Assembly (NCBI GenBank): GCA_025094145.1
Contig: JALLLS010000050.1
Coordinates: forward strand, 124,001 to 188,000
Length of the DNA stretch: 64,000 nucleotides
Direction: 5' to 3'
Source of the DNA: Spinellus fusiger
Lineage: Eukaryota; Mucoromycota; Mucoromycetes; Mucorales; Phycomycetaceae
Below the pieces are notes generated by a model. That model was not told the origin of the DNA. It made no database searches and was given only the letters and a program-made list of their open reading frames with translations. This document shows positions 35,282-46,636 of this stretch, in pieces. The translations under genes were made by a program, and so were the position numbers. Each line of letters begins with the position of its first letter. The first letter of the stretch is position 1.

Positions 35282-38079
35282 TTACAGTACTTGGTTACGT
35301 TCTTCACTCAATTCAAGATCCACACATTGAAAGGGCAAAACAGCACCTAATGGTTTAGTACTGAGTGTATCCAAGCAAAGACACACTGACTCTATATGCT
35401 GGTCAAACTTCTGTATCTCCCACTCCATCAGTGGACGAAGCCATTTGTCTTGAGAATCCAATGACCTATGCATATCCCTCATGCATCAACTTTCTCTTTT
35501 CTCTTTTCTCATTGCAGGTTTGATACTTACGCTGTCTGTGTTTCTTTAATGGATGCCTTTGCCTTTTTCAACTCTTTTACAATAATACTGCCTAACCAAC
35601 CATCGAATAAATATTCCAAGCAGAGAAAAAGACAATCCTCATGCTCTCATTATAATGATAGCAATGACTCTAGGCTTACCTGCTTCCATTTCCAACGCTG
35701 TAAACTCTCTTTCGACTGCAAATACTTTATTTTCATATTCCTTGAGGGTTTCTTGAGCCTTGATGACTTTCATTTCTTGCACTTCTCTTTTCTTGGTGGC
35801 TATCTCTAATGACCCTTCAATGGCTGTGATGCGTGCTGCTGCTGTGGCTGCATTCTGGAATTGGCCATTCTCCACAGCAAGTCTCTTCTGACGGCTGAGA
35901 CTTTTCAGCTGGAATTCAGTATGCTCAATGGTCTCGTTTAGACCATCTAATTTTTGTTGTGATGTATAAACACGATGTTGAAGGGACTCTATCTCTTTTT
36001 TATACTGCAGAAATGCCTCCTGTGCTCTAATCAGAAGAATAAGCATATATCTTGATATTATGCCAACCTATACTTACTGTACTATCGCTTGCTTCTTTTC
36101 TTTCATCACTTGGTCTCCTGTCTCAAGTGTGTTGAAAAGGATGTGGTGTATTATTGTTGCACTCTTCCGATTCCTCTCTGCTTGGCCTAGAGCATCAATG
36201 GTGTCTTTCTCTTTTGTTTTTAACAATTCTCGTTCTCGTTCAATCTCTTTTGTGTGTTGATTCAGTTGATAATGAAGCTCTGATCCTTCTTGGTCAAGTT
36301 CAGTCTATAATAGTATCAATAGTAAGAGTGAATAACACCTTTTTTCTTTTATATCTATATCTATATTTATATTTATATTTATATTTATATATTTATATAT
36401 ATCACCTACACATCGTTCTTCAGTGTCCTTCATACGCTTGTTAATCGACACATACTCATCTCTGTGTGTGCTTTGTTCAGGTGCAAATTCAGCTGTCTTT
36501 TCCTGTACGATACTCTCCAACTGCTCTAATCTAGCAATGCAACCCTCGCGTTGTCTCTTCAATTGTTCTACACACTCCACCAATGCATTGATTTCCTCCT
36601 AATTCTCTCTCTCTATCAATCACCTCACTCTTACAGTATATTCAGGGATGTATTTTACCTGTAGGGTTTGCTCTTTTACTAATAATTTCTCTCTCTCTTC
36701 CTGCTCATTGTGCACACGTTCACTGATCTTTTCTTGGAATTCAGAATCAGATTGCTCCCACATGTCAAGATCAAAGGCAATTTCACTTTATCCATGGATG
36801 TTTATTTTTTCTTTCCATTGATGAACATTTCCTACTCAACAGATGTTTACCTTTTCTCTTGTTCTGCTTCTGCTCTTTTAGTACTGATGGTCTGTAGTTT
36901 TGTCTCGTAGTGTTGCCTATAGCTAGTATCCACCTTTGTCAGTTTCTCATTGCGCTCTGTCTATGCATACATCAACCTATTTAGTATCACAGTGGTATGA
37001 TGAAGAGACTCCTGTTGTTATTTCCCATTCTCCCTCACTCACCATCGCCTGCTGTGCTGTTATGGCCCATGTCTCTGTTATCTCAGATTCCTTGATGAGA
37101 ACAGTAGCAAAGGATCCCCATGCTTGATGCAGTTGATGATCCAAGGGTCCCATGACAGAAACAAACAGTTCATACATGTGCTGGTTCAATCTGTCTCTTT
37201 TTATGCAGGATGCCTCTGCTGCCAAGTAATTCTCCATTCCTAGTGCTTCTTCTTTCTCTGTCTGTGCTTCTCTCATCTTCTGCCTTGTCTGTTTCGCATA
37301 CACATTTAGGGTCATTGGAGTAGGTCGTCGAGGAAGATATTACCTGTTGTAGTTGTTGATATACAGCCGAATGCCGCTCATACAGTCGCTGTAATTCTGT
37401 TTGATGTCGAAAGGTTTGTGCCTGTGCCTGTTTCCAGGCTGCGGATTCTGAGAGTAGCTTTGATTCACTGTTGATGGTGTTTAATGCTGCAAGTGTTGAA
37501 TGAGACTCCTGTGAAGTAATGACAGATGGACTTGTATGGACTATAAATGCTGGATATCCCTCCCCTCGATGGCTGATTAAGAAGATGATCTAACAAGGCC
37601 TTACTCTCTTACCTGGTCTTATGGGAGACAGGGTCTGTGATTCTTTAGACACAAGGGCATTGTAGGAGGTATGTTTAGCTAAATGAAAATGGAGTACACG
37701 TATCAGCACACTTTTATTTCTTTGCTTCTTTGCTTCTCTACTAACAAGGAGGACTGATAAACAGAAATGATGATTTTGGAGCTGTGTCTGTACGTTGGAC
37801 TAGAGATAGTGTTTCTTATGTAAGTAAAACAGGACTGAAGAAGAGTCAAGGCGTACTCGAAGAAGCTGTATCTACCAAGGTATTCTCTGTGTTGGGGTTT
37901 CCTTCAAACCACCCACTGAAAGAAGCCAGTCTCTGTCTATCTCTTGGTAGGTCATCTGTGTTATTGAGCATGGCGGCTGTCATTGCACTGTCTTTACTAC
38001 CACTACTATGACTATGACTATGACGAGTATTGCCACCGATAGGAGTAACTGAGGGTTTGATAAAGTGGAAAGCAGACAT
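35282..38079 (-). CDS. Coiled-coil protein with UVR-like motifs
   Basis: A multi-exon gene with start at 38079 (MSAFHFIKPSVTPIGG), last two exons 35591-35531 and 35465-35282, and stop at 35284-35282. A Ser/His-rich N-terminus (TRHSHSHSSGSKDS) is followed by long heptad-rich helices through most of the protein. Two segments look like UVR motifs (helical hairpins found in UvrB/UvrC and other proteins). One is KEEALGMENYLAAEASCIKR (near 37210-37260), the other KRLAVENGQFQNAATAAARI (near 35825-35890). The C-terminus (KWLRPLMEWEIQKFDQHIES) is compact and helical. Introns include an AT-repeat one at about 36310-36405. A scaffold or tethering role is plausible from the coiled coils alone; I do not recognise the family and would not name it further. 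Confidence 0.7.
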
Positions 38080-38433
38080 AGAGTGTGATAATAAAAAGAA
38101 TAGAACTTCTTTCTACAAGCACTTGTTCTATTTCTACTCCCCTCCTCGTCTCTTTCATCCCCCACACCCACCCACAACTTCACACACAGTCCCCGTCTGA
38201 CCCTCTTTCCAAATCCATGCAACTCACGGCTCATCCATAAAAGTAAATAGAGTGCTACAGTTCCAATCCTAGTCACAGAATCACAGCCACAGTACAAAAT
38301 AAACAACTTTATTAACAATACCACCCACCCTTTTACCCATAGCAGTGGGTAGTAGCAGATAGAGAGAGATGATGGATGATGGACGATAGAGAGAGAGAGA
38401 GCACGTGTTTTATTAGGCATTGCTTCTTCATTT
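38080..38433. other. Spacer between coiled-coil gene and eL15
   Basis: This 354 bp holds the 5' flank of the coiled-coil gene and the 3' flank of eL15, both on the minus strand. A GA-rich tract lies at about 38360-38401. No gene is seen. Confidence 0.55.
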
Positions 38434-39296
38434 TTAACGGTAACGAGGAAGAGAGAGGGTGTTGCGGCGCTTCCAGTTGGAGGTGCGACCAGATCCCTTG
38501 GTCTTGGTGTAGCGGTGGCCCTTGTTCTTGCCACGGCTTTTCTTGCCAATAGCAGTCAAGCCACGGGCCTCACGACGCTTGTGAACAGCATTGACGATCC
38601 AGTTGATACGAGGATCACGGCGGATGGCCTTGTGGGAGGGATCGACTAGGATGACTTCAAAGTACTTGTAGGTAGCATCCTGGTTAATCCAGTAAGAGTT
38701 CAACACACGCAGGTTGGCGCACTTGCGACCCACACGCTCCTCAGCAGTGGAACGGAGGGAGCGCTGGTACTTGAGCTGGTTCACACCCTCATTGACAGGC
38801 TTGCCAAAGGTAGCACCCTTGTGGACGGGTCTCTTGCGGCCACCACGACGGACACGGATACGGTAGATGACAAAGCCCTGCTTGGCCTTGTAGCCGAGAC
38901 GACGTGCCTTGTCAGGGCGGGAAGGACGGGATGCACGGTGGATGACGTTCATCTGTCTAACACAAGGCAATGCGGGGAGTTCCCATGTCGTATGAGTTGC
39001 TTTTGCTTTCAAGTACAATAGTTCATCGGATGAATTTAAACCCTAGTAGCTAACTCTTCTTCTTCAATAGGAAAAGAGCAAACTACTAGGGTATTCAAGC
39101 CTAAATAGAATCCATAATAGACTCAAGTGTACCTGAATTCCCAGCATCTCACACGAAGCAAGAAACGGAAGACATCCGACTGCTTCTTTTTGCAAAGCTC
39201 CTCAATGTATTTGTAGGCTAATACATTATCAGTCCAACATGCATATAACAAGCACCAGTCAACAGTGCCAGCAGACAATCACCACTTACCACCCAT
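38434..39296 (-). CDS. 60S ribosomal protein L15 (eL15)
   Basis: Three exons, 39296-39290 (7 nt), 39217-39133 and 38956-38434, join to exactly 204 codons, the universal eL15 length. The reconstructed N-terminus runs [10 protein letters not shown], then [20 protein letters not shown] across exon 2, and [20 protein letters not shown] into exon 3. [20 protein letters not shown] and the basic C-terminus ([14 protein letters not shown], ending SLPRYR) are all conserved. It binds 28S rRNA deep in the large subunit. The start exon has only seven coding bases, so simple ORF callers begin inside intron 2 (ATG at 39018), giving a false N-terminus. T-rich sequence and ATCC repeats precede the start, as in a strong ribosomal-protein promoter. 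Confidence 0.96.
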
Positions 39297-39483
39297 AATT
39301 CACTAACAAATAAAAAAGAAAAAGAGAAATGGATAGATGGATGGATGGATGAACGGATGAATTTAAAAAATAAAAAATAAAAAAATAAAAAAAAAGAGGA
39401 AAAGGAGGGAATCGAGACTTCTCATCCTACACCTCAAGGACAGACCATTGCTTTTAATCATTGAAAGTCCGTTCTCACGAAAC
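39297..39483. promoter_or_regulatory. Upstream region of eL15
   Basis: On the transcribed sense this is T-rich (39363-39400) followed by four to five ATCC units (about 39330-39352) before the start codon. It must hold the eL15 promoter; no specific factor site is assigned. Confidence 0.35.
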
Positions 39484-39710
39484 ACTCTACTCTACTCTAC
39501 TCTACAGCACTCTAAACTACTCTACAGTACACTACAGCACACTACAGTACACTACAGTACACTACAGTACACTAAAGTACACTACAGTACACTACAGTAC
39601 ACTACAGTACACTACAGTACACTACAGTACACTAAAGTACTCTATAGTACTCTACAGTACTCTACTCTAAACTACTCTAAACCACTCTACTCTACTCTAC
39701 TCTACTCTAT
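39484..39710. repeat. ACTCT/CACTACAGTA minisatellite
   Basis: About 227 bp of 5-bp (ctact) and 10-bp (actacagtac) units with a few variants (actaaagtac, actctagtac). The centre is highly regular, the edges are pure ACTCT. It lies between the F-box/LRR gene and eL15 and contains the last codons and stop of the F-box/LRR gene. All long frames through it are translated repeat and not genes. Confidence 0.95.
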
Positions 39711-41618
39711 CCAGATCTTCTCTGTCTATCCATTCGTCCGATGGATCCATATCTTCTGCAATGACTGCTCCTAGTGCATCTTCCTCAAGTGGTACTGTAG
39801 GAGAGAATAAGGGGTGCTGGGTATTAGGGTGATGAGGATGAGGAGGGTTATGATGTGTGTGGGTATTGGCATGAAGGCTGAGTCTTCCTTCCATGACTGT
39901 ATTCAGATAGTCCCTAAAATCATGGACACCCGAGCCACTGAACACACAGAATGCATTTCTCTGCTGAGGAGTAAAGTCCTTGGGTGGCTTACGACAGAAT
40001 TGCTGGAACTCTGGCCTTAGGAAAGCACGGACCTGAGTAAGACTAAGATGGGTAAGGCGGTGGCAGATGTTCAGGAGACGAAGAATGGAGGCCACAGTGA
40101 GTTGGGCACAGTAGCTAAGATGGACTCTCTCGAGAGAATTAGCAATGCGTGGATGGTTAGCAATGGCATTGACACCACGATCAGTGATGTTACTGCACTT
40201 GACAAGACCAATACGCTTTAGTTTCTGCAGTGTAGCTAGTTCTATAACAGAAGTGTCTGTGAGTTGACTACAGCAGGCAAGATCGAGATAGCGAATGCGT
40301 GTGCAGTGCCTTGCTAATTGAGTAATAGCACGGTCTGTTAGTAGGGAGCAGTGGCCGAGGTGGAGGAAGTGTAGGTAGCGTCCAAGGTGACAAATGGCAT
40401 AGATACTGGCATCTGTAATATTGTAGCATTTGTTCAGTACTAAATTACGGATCTTGGGTGCAGTATCAATGATGGCTGTTACTGCCTCATCTGTAAGGGA
40501 GGAGATTCCTGTCATATCAAGAATACGGAGCTGCTCGTAGTATATCTTTTTTGTAAAAGGGGAGGGTGGAGGAAGAGTAGTATATAGGAATCCTGCATTG
40601 CTGACATTCATGCAGTTGTTAAGGCGGAATTCTCTCAAGTTCTGGCATTGTAGGAATATCTTTTGCAGAGATACATTTGTAATAGCACAGTTCATTAGAT
40701 CAATCTCCAGTAAAGAAGTACATTTGTCAGCCAACACAGTGATAGAGTCATCTGTAAGCAATGAGCAGTTGTTGAGTATAATCTATACAGTAGAAATAAA
40801 TACACAACAGTATCTTTGGGCTTTATATCAATCTATGGTTATATATATTGATATTGATATAGATATAGATACCCTTCGTAATCCTCGACATTGGTTGGCC
40901 AGCGCAACAATACTGTTGTCGGTCACACCATGGAATTGCTCAGTGCCCTCTCTGTACATGCTCAGATTAAGGCCCTGTAGCCTAGGACAGCACTGAGCTA
41001 TTCTGAGGATGGTGGTGTCTGTGATGGCAGTAATCTCACTGAGATCGATGGAGACAATATTGGCACTTGATTTTTCACTTAGTAAATCCACAAGGCCCGC
41101 ATCTGTCAGTAAATGACAGCCTGTGAGTGTGACTCTTTCCAAGTATTCGCACGATTTGAGGAGATGGATGTGGCTATCTTTGACGTATTCTGAAAGAGCT
41201 GATAAATTAATACGTCTAATGAAAGATGCATACGGATAATGGACCTTGGTCTGTTCATTAAGGGTATAGCACAGGTATTCCATGCTGCTGGTCGAGAGAG
41301 TGTAGGCTTGTACCATATCAGCTCAAATGCATGGTAACTCCAGGGTCTTATAGCCAGAGCACAGTTGAGGAGGTCTGTAGGGCGAGTCAAGTGTTTAAGA
41401 ATATGTATGATCAGTTCAGACGGAACACTGAAGACTGCGTGTGGTTTTATAGCTTGTGCTGTTGGTGCTGTTGGTGCTATAGTTGATATGTTTTCTCTCT
41501 CTTCTCTCTCTTCTCTCTCTTCTCTATCAAATCTATCTACTCTATCTTTTAGGGTGGTGGTGGGCAGTGGTGGTGATGGTGGTGGTGCCAAAGTATGAGT
41601 CATGAGGCGTGGAGTCAT
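39697..41618 (-). CDS. F-box/LRR protein, GRR1-like, with a 2-nt frameshift
   Basis: Two exons, 41618-40873 and 40782-39697. An N-terminal REEREEREEREN run is followed by an F-box (AVFSVPSELIIHILKHLTRP, about residues 62-100) and then leucine-rich repeats of the cysteine-containing SCF type. Examples are RVTLTGCHLLTDAGLVDLL, LRNLVLNKCYNITDASIYAI-like units and RYLDLACCSQLTDTSVIELA. SCF substrate adaptor is the expected role, with GRR1 as the nearest model. Exon 1 changes frame after IWYKPTLS. Taking out one CT from the CTCTCT run at 41294-41300 makes the frame continuous, the exon phase-correct and the total 609 codons. As written the gene is truncated. It could be an assembly error, a natural slippage allele or a young pseudogene. 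The stop codon lies in the minisatellite. Confidence 0.82.
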
Positions 41619-43322
41619 TGTCTTTTAAGACTAGAAAGACACAGGTATAGCAGAAAAGAGGAACTATAATTCTGAGTTTAACGCTGCTGGCTGTCTCCTA
41701 TAGGACTGCGTAATGATTCGTCTTTTTTTTTTTTTTCTTTTTCCCTTTTCCTCTTGAAGAAAATAGAATGGGAGAAAAGAAACAAGTTCTGTCTTTGTTC
41801 CTCTTTTTAATGTCAGTTGTGTGCATAACTCTCAATACAGTGTTTATCATACTATCAAAACTCCGCAACACATCCTAGAGTGAATAGAAGCACCCTTTCC
41901 TGTGTGTAGTCTATTGAAGATTAAAGTGTAAGGAAGAAAGATAGAAATATTTAATGTGAAGTGTTTCTGTAAACATTAAATACTTTTTATAGTAGTGCTT
42001 GTAGTAGAAGAAGTATGACGGTAGAGTGTAGATAGACAGCATATTATAATAATGATCACCAGTAATAAAAATACTTCTAATGATAACAATAATACAACAT
42101 CATCACGGCACTGTCCTTTCTTCTATTGTAAAAGCGTGCATATATTACATAGCAATGTCTTTATGGTTTCTTATTCTCTATTGGTCTATCTTTTTGCCTA
42201 TAATAAAGTACATGGATCTAACTCATTACAGGTGAATGAAGAACATTACTATGAACTAGTGGGTTTCGTCAGATGCAGCAATGAACCTTCTTTTCACCCC
42301 TTTTCTTTGCCAGTGTATATGAGATTAGACTAGTAAAATAGTATAATTACCCGTAATACTGGATTGTTATCTTGAAAGGCTTTACCTGTTTCTGTCTTCC
42401 TTCCCAGTCATTTATAGTAAAATTACCACCGCATTCCTTCATATATATATAAAAGTCCTCTTTTTGGTACTATTCTATTGTGTTGTTTGACAATACTATG
42501 CTTCTTCACAAGCTGATCTGAATAAATAATTCAAGAAAAGAGAGAAAGAGAAAAGAAAAGAAAAGAAAAGAAAAGAAAAAAGCCCTATTGGCTTATTATT
42601 GGTCTTGTACCTTATTCAATCACACATTAAATGCAAAAACCCACTCAGTTGGATTTGCTATCGATTTTTCACCTGCCTTTTATGTGGATCTATAGTACAT
42701 AGAAATCTTTTCTTTAGCATTGGAGTGAGTGATGTCCTATGCACTGATATCTCATGCTTAACTCTCTCCTTACTCTAGTATTCAATTAGTATCTTGTCTA
42801 TCTATTGTGTTGAGAAACAGAAAAAAAAAACATTCTAGTTGCTATAACAATAAACCACTCATCTTGTTGTTACTATTAAGAAGAGCAAAGTTACTGCTAT
42901 ATTCGAGTGCCAACGTGTTTGAATTCAGAGTCTATTTCTTTAAATGCTGTCAGTCAATTCATATCTTGACTACACATTAATATAGTAGACCATTCATTTT
43001 ATTCTCACTAAAATATCAGACAAAAATTGTAAGGATAACACTCTTGAGATATGATCTATAGAACTATTTATATCATATAGCCTCTCTTCTTGGCTTCTAG
43101 TTATATGGAGACTACACACAATAGCAACATATCAATGTCACTTGCTTAATAACGGGGATGAATAAGTACAACGTCCATCCTTATACTTTTATTATTGACA
43201 ATGGATCTATATATTTATAAAAGAATTTTGATTTTTTAATAATGAGAAAAATCCATTTACAAAAAGGTCGAAATAAAAATCTATAACCCTTGAATAACAA
43301 ACAAACAAACAAAGTCTTGAGT
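41619..43322. other. Gene-free stretch
   Basis: No supported gene in 1.7 kb. It has a T-run (41719-41740), an AAAAG microsatellite (about 42540-42582) and AT-rich sequence. The 93-codon frame at 42052-42333 (NNNTTSS start, Tyr/Leu-rich middle) has no family character. It separates two divergently oriented genes, so both promoters should lie here. Confidence 0.5.
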
Positions 43323-45951
43323 ATGAGCCTTCGCTTATCTACTCCAGTCATTCGCTGGAAATGTTTTATTCTTCTTTCTCTCTTGAACATTTGTAGTAGA
43401 CTAAAAAGAAAATTCAGCACCAAAGGCAAGTACCAAGTTAACATCTCAATTCTAACCTGTGATATTTCTTTTTTGATGATTACGCGTCTACTCTTTAGAT
43501 TTACAAATTCCATTATTATTCACCTGATGCAAAAGAACAATCTCCTTCAACTCTCAACTGGAAATCTCTCTGAATCTTCTGAACTACTAAGAGAATGTTC
43601 AAGCTATGGCCAACCCAGTCCCCTCGACTCCATCTCCATCAGTCCACTCCTTGTTGATTCTGTTCATACTGAAATGGATAGAGTCTCTACCACCTCTTCT
43701 GTTTCTATAGAGAACCTTCGATGTACTACAAATCATCTTGATTTTCATTCTTTTTATATGGGAAGCAACAAAAATAGATATCCTAGTACTCGCCATTATT
43801 TGAAATGCAAACATCTTAGCTCTTCTGTCAGACCCTGTGCATTTATTAGAAGGCGTGTTCGTTCATCTCCACGATTTATTGGTGTAAGAAGAAATCTTAT
43901 GAGACGCCGATGGGTCAACCGACGTCGTAGATACGCTCATCTATCTGTGAATGAAAGTGGGAGATTTGCTTTTATAGCAGACCAAATGAACATGTCAATG
44001 TCTGCGGAATCTCCTCAGCCTAATTCTATTCGACGAGAGACGAGGGGCCACAGCACACAAACTGACGCTGGTAGCTTTGTATCAGCTACTCAAGTATCGA
44101 ATACTTCTGGATACTTACCACGAGTCAACTATGATGCAAGCTACGCTAATGGAAACTACCTATCTACCACAACAAAAGACACTTCAGTGAAGAACAATTG
44201 GACTCCTCCCATTAGTGTCTCTTCTCTTGAAGAGCTGTCAATGGAAAGCATTTTCAATAATCTACAATTAAGGCATGATATGATGTTTGATCCAACCCTT
44301 TCTTTTCGTCCAAATATGGATGGTATGTCTGGAAGAGACAAGCGTCGTAAAGTAGAAAATTACTGGCTGCGTGTCAGTCAAGCCATGCAATTAGTATTGA
44401 ATCCACCACCAGAGATATTAAGAAATGGAACAATACCCTTGGAATATTATGATTTTCTATCCACCCTTCTTGATGAGTTGGTGAAGATTTTATTATCCTT
44501 TTCAGAAACACCATTTTCTAACAAAGAGGGCCCATGTCCATCATGGGAATGGCCTGATCATATTTCAAAAAAAAACATTACTGAAGTATTGGATCCAAAG
44601 ATCGTTATACAGCAAATGCGCTTTACCACAGAAGGGTTTTCAAACAAAATCGATTATTTGATTAAATTATTCGAAGCATTATGTTCACCCAATTTCTCAA
44701 CACGCTTACAGACTGTGACTCGATTATTTCATCAAGAGCAGTATGTCAATGCCTTTAGACAATGCTTTTCTCTGCTGGAATTGGTGAAACTAGTGAGTAT
44801 CTATCAAAATCTCAACAAGAGAAAAATAGAAAAATAGAAAAAAAAAGAAAAAAAAATGATGGACACTACTCACTACTTATGTTACTAAATAACTAGGACT
44901 GTGCAAATAAAGTGATTCGCCATTATCGAACTTTTCTGATCGGCAGCTGTCCTGAATTTGAATGGCGTTGCTTTATGAAGGAAGCAAACAATGGTCAGTT
45001 GGGCATAGATTCTGTCTATCTATGGTATAAAATGAATTGGGAACGACAAGGACACTCAGAAGAATTTTTAGATATCTATTACGAGGGTGAGTCTTGAGAT
45101 ACTATAAAGTTAATTTCTATGGACTAACATACTTTTATATTTATAAAAAAAATAAAAAAAATAAAAATAAAAAAAAAGCCTTGGTGCATTTAGTAACAGA
45201 TGATCAAGAAACAATCATGGCTCTTGGCACTCGACCTGTTCCTTTTCCAGCCACCCTTCAGTTCGATGAAAAACGACTCACTCATCTCTTTAGATATGAA
45301 TTCCAAAATATCATTGTTACTTCTATCCTTCTTATACCCTATCGACACTTGGCAGGAAAACACCAGTCCGTGGATGATATTATGAAGCTAAAGCGTCTTT
45401 TTGCTTTCTTTCTGGAAGGAGCATTCATTTTAACAACACCTGAGACTGAACATTCTTCCGAAGATGTAGCGCAGGGACTCAAGGAAGGAACAATTATTTC
45501 ATGCTATAATTTGGCTCTTCATGCTTGCAATGTAGCCATACTGGCCCATGAGCGTAGTAATTCCAGTGGTACTGGTACAAAGGATGAAAAACCCCCTGCA
45601 TTAGATAATAGTCAACTGACATTACAAGCAACATTTTGGGGAGACTGGTTATGCCACAATCTGAGGCCTGGATCCCCTATCTACATGCTCATGTACAATC
45701 GCATATGCAAATTCTTAAAGAGTTGTGCAAGTAGTAATGTGGAAGAACAAGAACAAAAAGGGAAGCATAGAGATCCAGAAGTAGATACCGGTATACTGTG
45801 TCTGGAAGAAGAGCTGCGCAGTTTGGGCCAGAACATTGGAATGATCGCCAAAACTAATTTAGATACCTATACATCAGTCTACAGCTTTGTAGCAAAGCTT
45901 GTCAAACAAGACATTTTTGGTCATAAAAAAACGGATACTATAATAAATTAG
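43323..45951 (+). CDS. Tcp11/SOK1-family protein
   Basis: Three exons, 43323-44792, 44897-45086 and 45179-45951, join in phase to 810 residues. The Tcp11 domain starts around FDPTLSFRPN (44290-44320), followed by KRRKVENYWLRVSQAMQLVL and NPPPEILRNGTIPLEYYDFL, and continues to the C-terminus (LRYEF-type segment FRYEFQNIIVTSILLIPYRH; ALHACNVAILAHE). Yeast SOK1 and animal TCP11 are linked to cAMP/PKA signalling. The first roughly 330 residues are Arg- and Ser-rich (RRRVRSSPRFIGVRRNLMRR) and probably disordered. The start is uncertain: the ATG at 43323 gives a hydrophobic leader that may be unspliced non-coding DNA, and the ATG near 43528 is an alternative. Intron 2's acceptor follows an A-rich tract without pyrimidines. 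Confidence 0.82.
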
Positions 45952-46636
45952 GCGTTGGTGAGAGTTTGATATGGAGTTATGGGTTCTAACTTCTCAGATA
46001 TCATAAAATAGGTTAGATTATAGAATAGAAATGCTTGTAGATTGCTTTTATAGACTGAGTGAGCAGACAATGAATTATTCAAACTATCATAATAGACTAC
46101 TGAGAATGTTCAAGTTCTTGTTCATTCATTCAACCTATTTTTGTGTGACTATATAATAACTACAACACGAATCTATTAAATAAATACTCAAACACACGAT
46201 CCATGGGGAAAGGTAGTAAACTATTATCTGAGTAAAGAAAAAATTGTGCTACAAAGTTCAAGAGTCAATATATTTTTATCTCTAGGATAACTGTATATTA
46301 AAAATGAGATGAATGAAGCTAATACAAATATTATAAAGTGAATGAAAATATGACATATTAAGTTAATATAGAACTAATGAATAAAGCCTTAACACTGGCT
46401 TTCCTCTCTGGTTAAATGTTCGCTATGTGTCAAATGAGTAAATATAGTCTCTGGTTTCCCTTTAAAATCTAGAATCTAGTTCATAACACATTTGGCGTTA
46501 CCTCTCCTCTATTCTCATTATTAAATTGCCTGAATCAATGGATCAACTTATTCACTAGACTCTTGGCAATCAATAGTTCATTGATTTGCTAAAACAATAA
46601 TAGAAAAAGGCAATATATTATAGAGAAATCCATTTA
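45952..46636. other. Intergenic AT-rich spacer
   Basis: No gene or repeat family recognised in these 685 bp between the Tcp11-family gene and Tc1-like copy 3. Confidence 0.5.

Noticed and set aside
36340..36405. ATATCT/ATATTT repeat in the coiled-coil gene, at first taken for a gene break
   Set aside because: It lies in an intron; coding resumes in phase on both sides.
38957..39018. eL15 N-terminus [17 protein letters not shown]
   Set aside because: This is intron sequence; splicing at 39133/38956 restores the conserved eL15 N-terminus and exact length.
39448..39774. Plus-strand frames with YSTLQYT repeats
   Set aside because: They are translations of the minisatellite and the antisense of the F-box/LRR 3' end.
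41288..41315. A 26-nt intron (gtacaag...accag) as explanation for the F-box/LRR frame change
   Set aside because: Length modulo three fits, but 26 nt is far below other introns here (44 nt or more) and it would delete the conserved WYKPTLS segment; CT slippage explains the change better.
42052..42333. 93-codon plus-strand ORF between two divergent genes
   Set aside because: Low-complexity start and no family character; not enough to call a gene.
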